From assembly GCA_047606565.1 (NCBI GenBank), contig JASGEH010000208.1:1-7448 (forward strand): DNA of 7,448 nt, read 5' to 3'. The position numbers and the translations under genes are program-made. Shown one piece after another: positions 5,363-7,448 of this stretch (positions are counted from its first letter, which is position 1; every line of letters starts with the position of its first letter). The notes under the pieces are model-generated. The model made no database searches. It was not told the DNA's origin and saw only the letters and a list, made by a program, of their open reading frames with translations. Source of the DNA: Comamonas_F sp047606565 (GTDB lineage: Bacteria > Pseudomonadota > Gammaproteobacteria > Burkholderiales > Burkholderiaceae_C).

Positions 5363-7156
5363 TCAGGCCACCGCCTCATCAGCCGTATCGGCCACGGGGG
5401 GCCGGCTGTCCATCGCCATCTGCGCCGCCACCAGCCGCGCGAAAGCGCCATCCTTGCGCATCAGTTCGCCATAGTTGCCTGTTTCGATGATGTGGCCCTG
5501 GTCCATCACCACGATGCGGTCGGCGTGCTGGATGGTGGAGAGGCGGTGCGCCACCACGATGGTGGTGCGGCCGGTGGTGAGGTTGCGCAGCGCATCCTGC
5601 ACCAGCCGTTCCGACTCGGCATCCAGCGCGGAGGTGGCTTCGTCGAGGATGAGCACCGGCGCATCGCGGTACAGCGCGCGCGCGATGGCCATGCGCTGGC
5701 GCTGGCCGCCGGAGAAGGTCTGGCCGTTGTGGCCGACGCGGGTTTGCAGTCCACCGGGCAGGCTTTCGACGAAGTGCAGCAAGTGGGCCATCTTCAGCGC
5801 ATGCCGGACCCGGTCCATGTCGATCGGCGTGCCGTCGCCTTCCATGACCAGGGCCACGTTGGCCGCCACCGTGTCGTTAAACAGCACCACGTCCTGGTTG
5901 ACCATGGCAATCTGGCGGCGCAGCGCGGCCAGCTTCCAGTCGCCCAGCGGTACGCCGTCCAGACGGATCTGGCCGCCGGTCGGTTCGAGAAAGCGCGGCA
6001 GCAGGTTGACCAGCGTGGTCTTGCCCGAGCCGGAATGGCCGACGAAGGCCACGGTCTCGCCGGCCTTGATCTGCAGCGACAGCGCATCGACGGCGGGCCG
6101 CTCGGTGTTGGCATAGCGCTTGGTGACCTGGTCAAGCTCGATGTCGCCACGCGCGCGCGCGATATCGAAGGTGCCCTTGTCTTCCTCCAGCTTCTCGTCC
6201 ATCAGCGCGTAGATGCGCTGCAGCGCGATCGCCCCGCGCTGGATGCCCGGCCACACGTCGCTGAGCGACTTGGCGCGCGGCACGGTCATGAGCATGGTGG
6301 TGATGTAGGCCGCGAAGCCGCCGACCGTCAGGTTGCCGTTGCTCGATTGCTGCAGGGCCATGGTGACGATGATGGCCACCGCGACCGAGGTGGCGATCTG
6401 GCTCAGCGGCGTGACCAGCGCGCCGGCGGCGTTCATCTTGATCGCCGCGTTGCGCAGGAAGCGGTTGACCTGGCGGAAGCGTGCATGCTGGCTGTCCTGC
6501 GTGCCGTAGAGGCGCACCACGCGGTAGGCCAGCACGTTCTCCTCGACCGCATAGGTCATCTGGTCGGTGCCGGTCTGCTGGCTGCGCATGATGGCGAACA
6601 GCCGCGTGCGGGTGAAGCGCACGATCAGCACCACCACCGGCAGCACGCACATGGCCACCAGCGTGAGCCGCCAGTTGGTGTAGAACAGGAATCCAATCAA
6701 CGCAATCAACGACAGGCCTTCCTTCACGAAAGTCTGCACCGAGTTGACCAGCGAGCCCACCGCGTTCTGGGTCTCCAGCGAGATGGTGTTGATGAGCATG
6801 CTCGAAGGCTGGCGCTCGAACAAGCTGGGCTCGGCGTGCAGCATGCGGCCGAACAGGCGCGTGCGGATGTCGGCGACCATGCTCTGGACCGAGCGCGTCA
6901 TCACATACGACGACACGTAGTTGGCCGCCGCGCGCAGCGTGAAGACGCCGACGATGATGAGCGGAATCACCCACACCGGGTAATGGATGCCCTGGGCCGT
7001 GTTGGCAACCGAGGTATCGAGCAGCTTGGCCATCATTGCCGGGATGATGGGCTCGATGCCCGCGGAAATGATGGAACAGATCAGGGCAATCCAGAGACCG
7101 GCCTGATGCGGTTTGAGATCCCGGAGGAAACGCTTGACGTCGAACGAATATTGCAC
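5363..7156 (-). CDS. msbA: Lipid A-core flippase, ABC transporter MsbA
   Basis: A 597-residue half-transporter, the usual length for MsbA, that forms a homodimer and flips lipid A-core from the inner to the outer leaflet of the inner membrane using ATP. The N-terminal half has six predicted helices (about 21-42, 61-79, 143-159, 163-180, 245-268 and 275-295). The C-terminal ATPase has every canonical motif: Walker A GHSGSGKT (373-380), Q-loop Gln421 in VNQDVVLFNDTV, signature FSGGQ (481-485, with the usual leading Leu replaced by Phe), Walker B VLILDE (501-506), D-loop SALD (509-512) and H-loop His537. The start is GTG at 7156: the frame is open further upstream to a TGA, but it contains no other ATG or GTG. 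There is no strong Shine-Dalgarno; an AGAAGA lies about 14 nt upstream. It heads the probable operon msbA, glycosyltransferase, WaaS-like gene. The call is confident; related exporters share the fold, but the LPS neighbours support MsbA. Confidence 0.93.
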   Translation of the reverse strand: MQYSFDVKRFLRDLKPHQAGLWIALICSIISAGIEPIIPAMMAKLLDTSVANTAQGIHYPVWVIPLIIVGVFTLRAAANYVSSYVMTRSVQSMVADIRTRLFGRMLHAEPSLFERQPSSMLINTISLETQNAVGSLVNSVQTFVKEGLSLIALIGFLFYTNWRLTLVAMCVLPVVVLIVRFTRTRLFAIMRSQQTGTDQMTYAVEENVLAYRVVRLYGTQDSQHARFRQVNRFLRNAAIKMNAAGALVTPLSQIATSVAVAIIVTMALQQSSNGNLTVGGFAAYITTMLMTVPRAKSLSDVWPGIQRGAIALQRIYALMDEKLEEDKGTFDIARARGDIELDQVTKRYANTERPAVDALSLQIKAGETVAFVGHSGSGKTTLVNLLPRFLEPTGGQIRLDGVPLGDWKLAALRRQIAMVNQDVVLFNDTVAANVALVMEGDGTPIDMDRVRHALKMAHLLHFVESLPGGLQTRVGHNGQTFSGGQRQRMAIARALYRDAPVLILDEATSALDAESERLVQDALRNLTTGRTTIVVAHRLSTIQHADRIVVMDQGHIIETGNYGELMRKDGAFARLVAAQMAMDSRPPVADTADEAVA

Positions 7157-7252
7157 GGCGGTGTTGACTATTCTTCTGATGGCCCGACCCCAGCGGCCTT
7201 CGTGGGCCAGGCGGATGGGCGGATGACTGGACTGGCGAACACGGCCTGCGCC

Positions 7253-7281
7253 GCGCGGGGAGCATCATAAGCCCCCCGCGC
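7253..7281 (-). promoter_or_regulatory. Possible msbA promoter/operator: GC-rich inverted repeat around a -10-like TATGAT
   Basis: GCGCGGGG (7253-7260) and CCCCGCGC (7274-7281) are perfect 8-bp arms around a 13-nt loop. On the minus strand the loop carries TATGAT (7269-7264), five of six matches to a sigma70 -10. No good -35 lies 16-18 bp upstream. It lies about 100 nt before the msbA GTG and about 40 nt past the tRNA terminator, where a promoter is needed. This is suggestive only. Confidence 0.35.
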
Positions 7282-7320
7282 CGGCTGGCCTGAAGCAGCG
7301 CTGAGGAAACCCAGGGGGCC

Positions 7321-7360
7321 AAAAACAAAAAAGGGATAGCCGGTTTTGACGGCTATCCCT
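7321..7360 (-). terminator. Intrinsic (rho-independent) terminator of tRNA-Ser
   Basis: On the minus strand, AGGGATAGCCG (7360-7350) pairs exactly with CGGCTATCCCT (7342-7332) around a 7-nt loop (TCAAAAC). The T-tract TTTTTTGTTTTT (7332-7321) follows directly. The 11-bp stem plus U-run is textbook. It begins 19 nt after the CCA end of the tRNA and should separate tRNA transcription from msbA, which implies that msbA has its own promoter. Confidence 0.93.
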
Positions 7361-7379
7361 CGCAAGAAGTTTCAACAAG

Positions 7380-7448
7380 TGGCGGAGACGAAGGGATTCG
7401 AACCCTTGATGCAGCTCATCACCGCATACTCCCTTAGCAGGGGAGCAC
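7380..7448 (-). tRNA. tRNA-Ser(GCU), 5' end beyond window
   Basis: On the minus strand the sequence gives an anticodon stem-loop CTCCC-CTGCTAA-GGGAG with anticodon GCT (7438-7436), reading AGC/AGU serine codons. A long variable arm typical of class II tRNAs (Ser/Leu) follows, then a T arm with the TTCGAAT loop flanked by AAGGG and CCCTT. The acceptor 3' strand GTCTCC, discriminator G73 and encoded CCA (ending at 7380) are all present. The D arm and 5' acceptor strand lie outside the window. It closely resembles E. coli serV in the anticodon and variable regions. A terminator follows within 20 nt. Confidence 0.96.

Noticed and set aside
5318..7270. 650-codon open frame on the + strand opposite msbA
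   Set aside because: It is antisense to a complete ABC transporter with all motifs. Its His/Arg/Gln/Asp-rich, repetitive composition is typical of a shadow frame in a high-GC gene.
6132..7328. 398-codon minus-strand frame overlapping the msbA N-terminal half
   Set aside because: It shares the strand but not the frame with msbA; it is rich in His, Arg, Gly and Ala, has no domain, and msbA's frame carries the conserved transmembrane region.
7380..7448. tRNA-Ser 3' end as an integrative-element attachment site
   Set aside because: No second copy of the tRNA 3' segment and no integrase are visible in the window, so an att site is unsupported.

Overview
The window looks like chromosomal DNA of a high-GC Gram-negative betaproteobacterium, most likely Burkholderiales (Comamonadaceae-like). 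This is inferred from the roughly 60-65% GC of most genes, from an MsbA-type lipid A-core flippase, and from the codon use. The theme is cell-surface polysaccharide and LPS assembly. No phage, IS element, CRISPR array or rRNA was seen.

Left block, + strand (1-3343). It opens inside rfbC, the dTDP-4-dehydrorhamnose 3,5-epimerase of dTDP-L-rhamnose synthesis; its first ~50 residues lie off the window. After a 146-nt gap come a 2-oxoglutarate/Fe(II) oxygenase (539-1360) and, 13 nt later, an RgpF-type rhamnan-synthesis/glycosyltransferase protein (1374-2438). These two genes are clearly AT-richer (about 40-52% GC in sampled stretches) than everything around them, so they look like an acquired cassette. 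A 251-residue protein of unknown function (2588-3343) follows, mostly back at ~62% GC.

Right block, - strand (7448 to 3479). A tRNA-Ser(GCU), cut by the window edge, ends in a clear intrinsic terminator. A 164-nt leader then precedes a compact three-gene group: msbA (7156-5363), a family-2-like glycosyltransferase (5339-4446) and a WaaS/RfaS-like LPS core protein (4411-3479). Gaps are 23 and 34 nt, so they are probably one operon. The two blocks converge on a 135-nt spacer (3344-3478) that holds small hairpins but no convincing intrinsic terminator.

Working model: the left block makes dTDP-rhamnose and polymerises or decorates a rhamnose-containing glycan, possibly hydroxylated by the oxygenase. 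The right block adds core sugars and flips the lipid A-core across the inner membrane. The most unusual elements are the oxygenase/RgpF pair in its low-GC cassette, a GC-rich patch inside the rgpF-like gene, and the unknown protein at 2588-3343.
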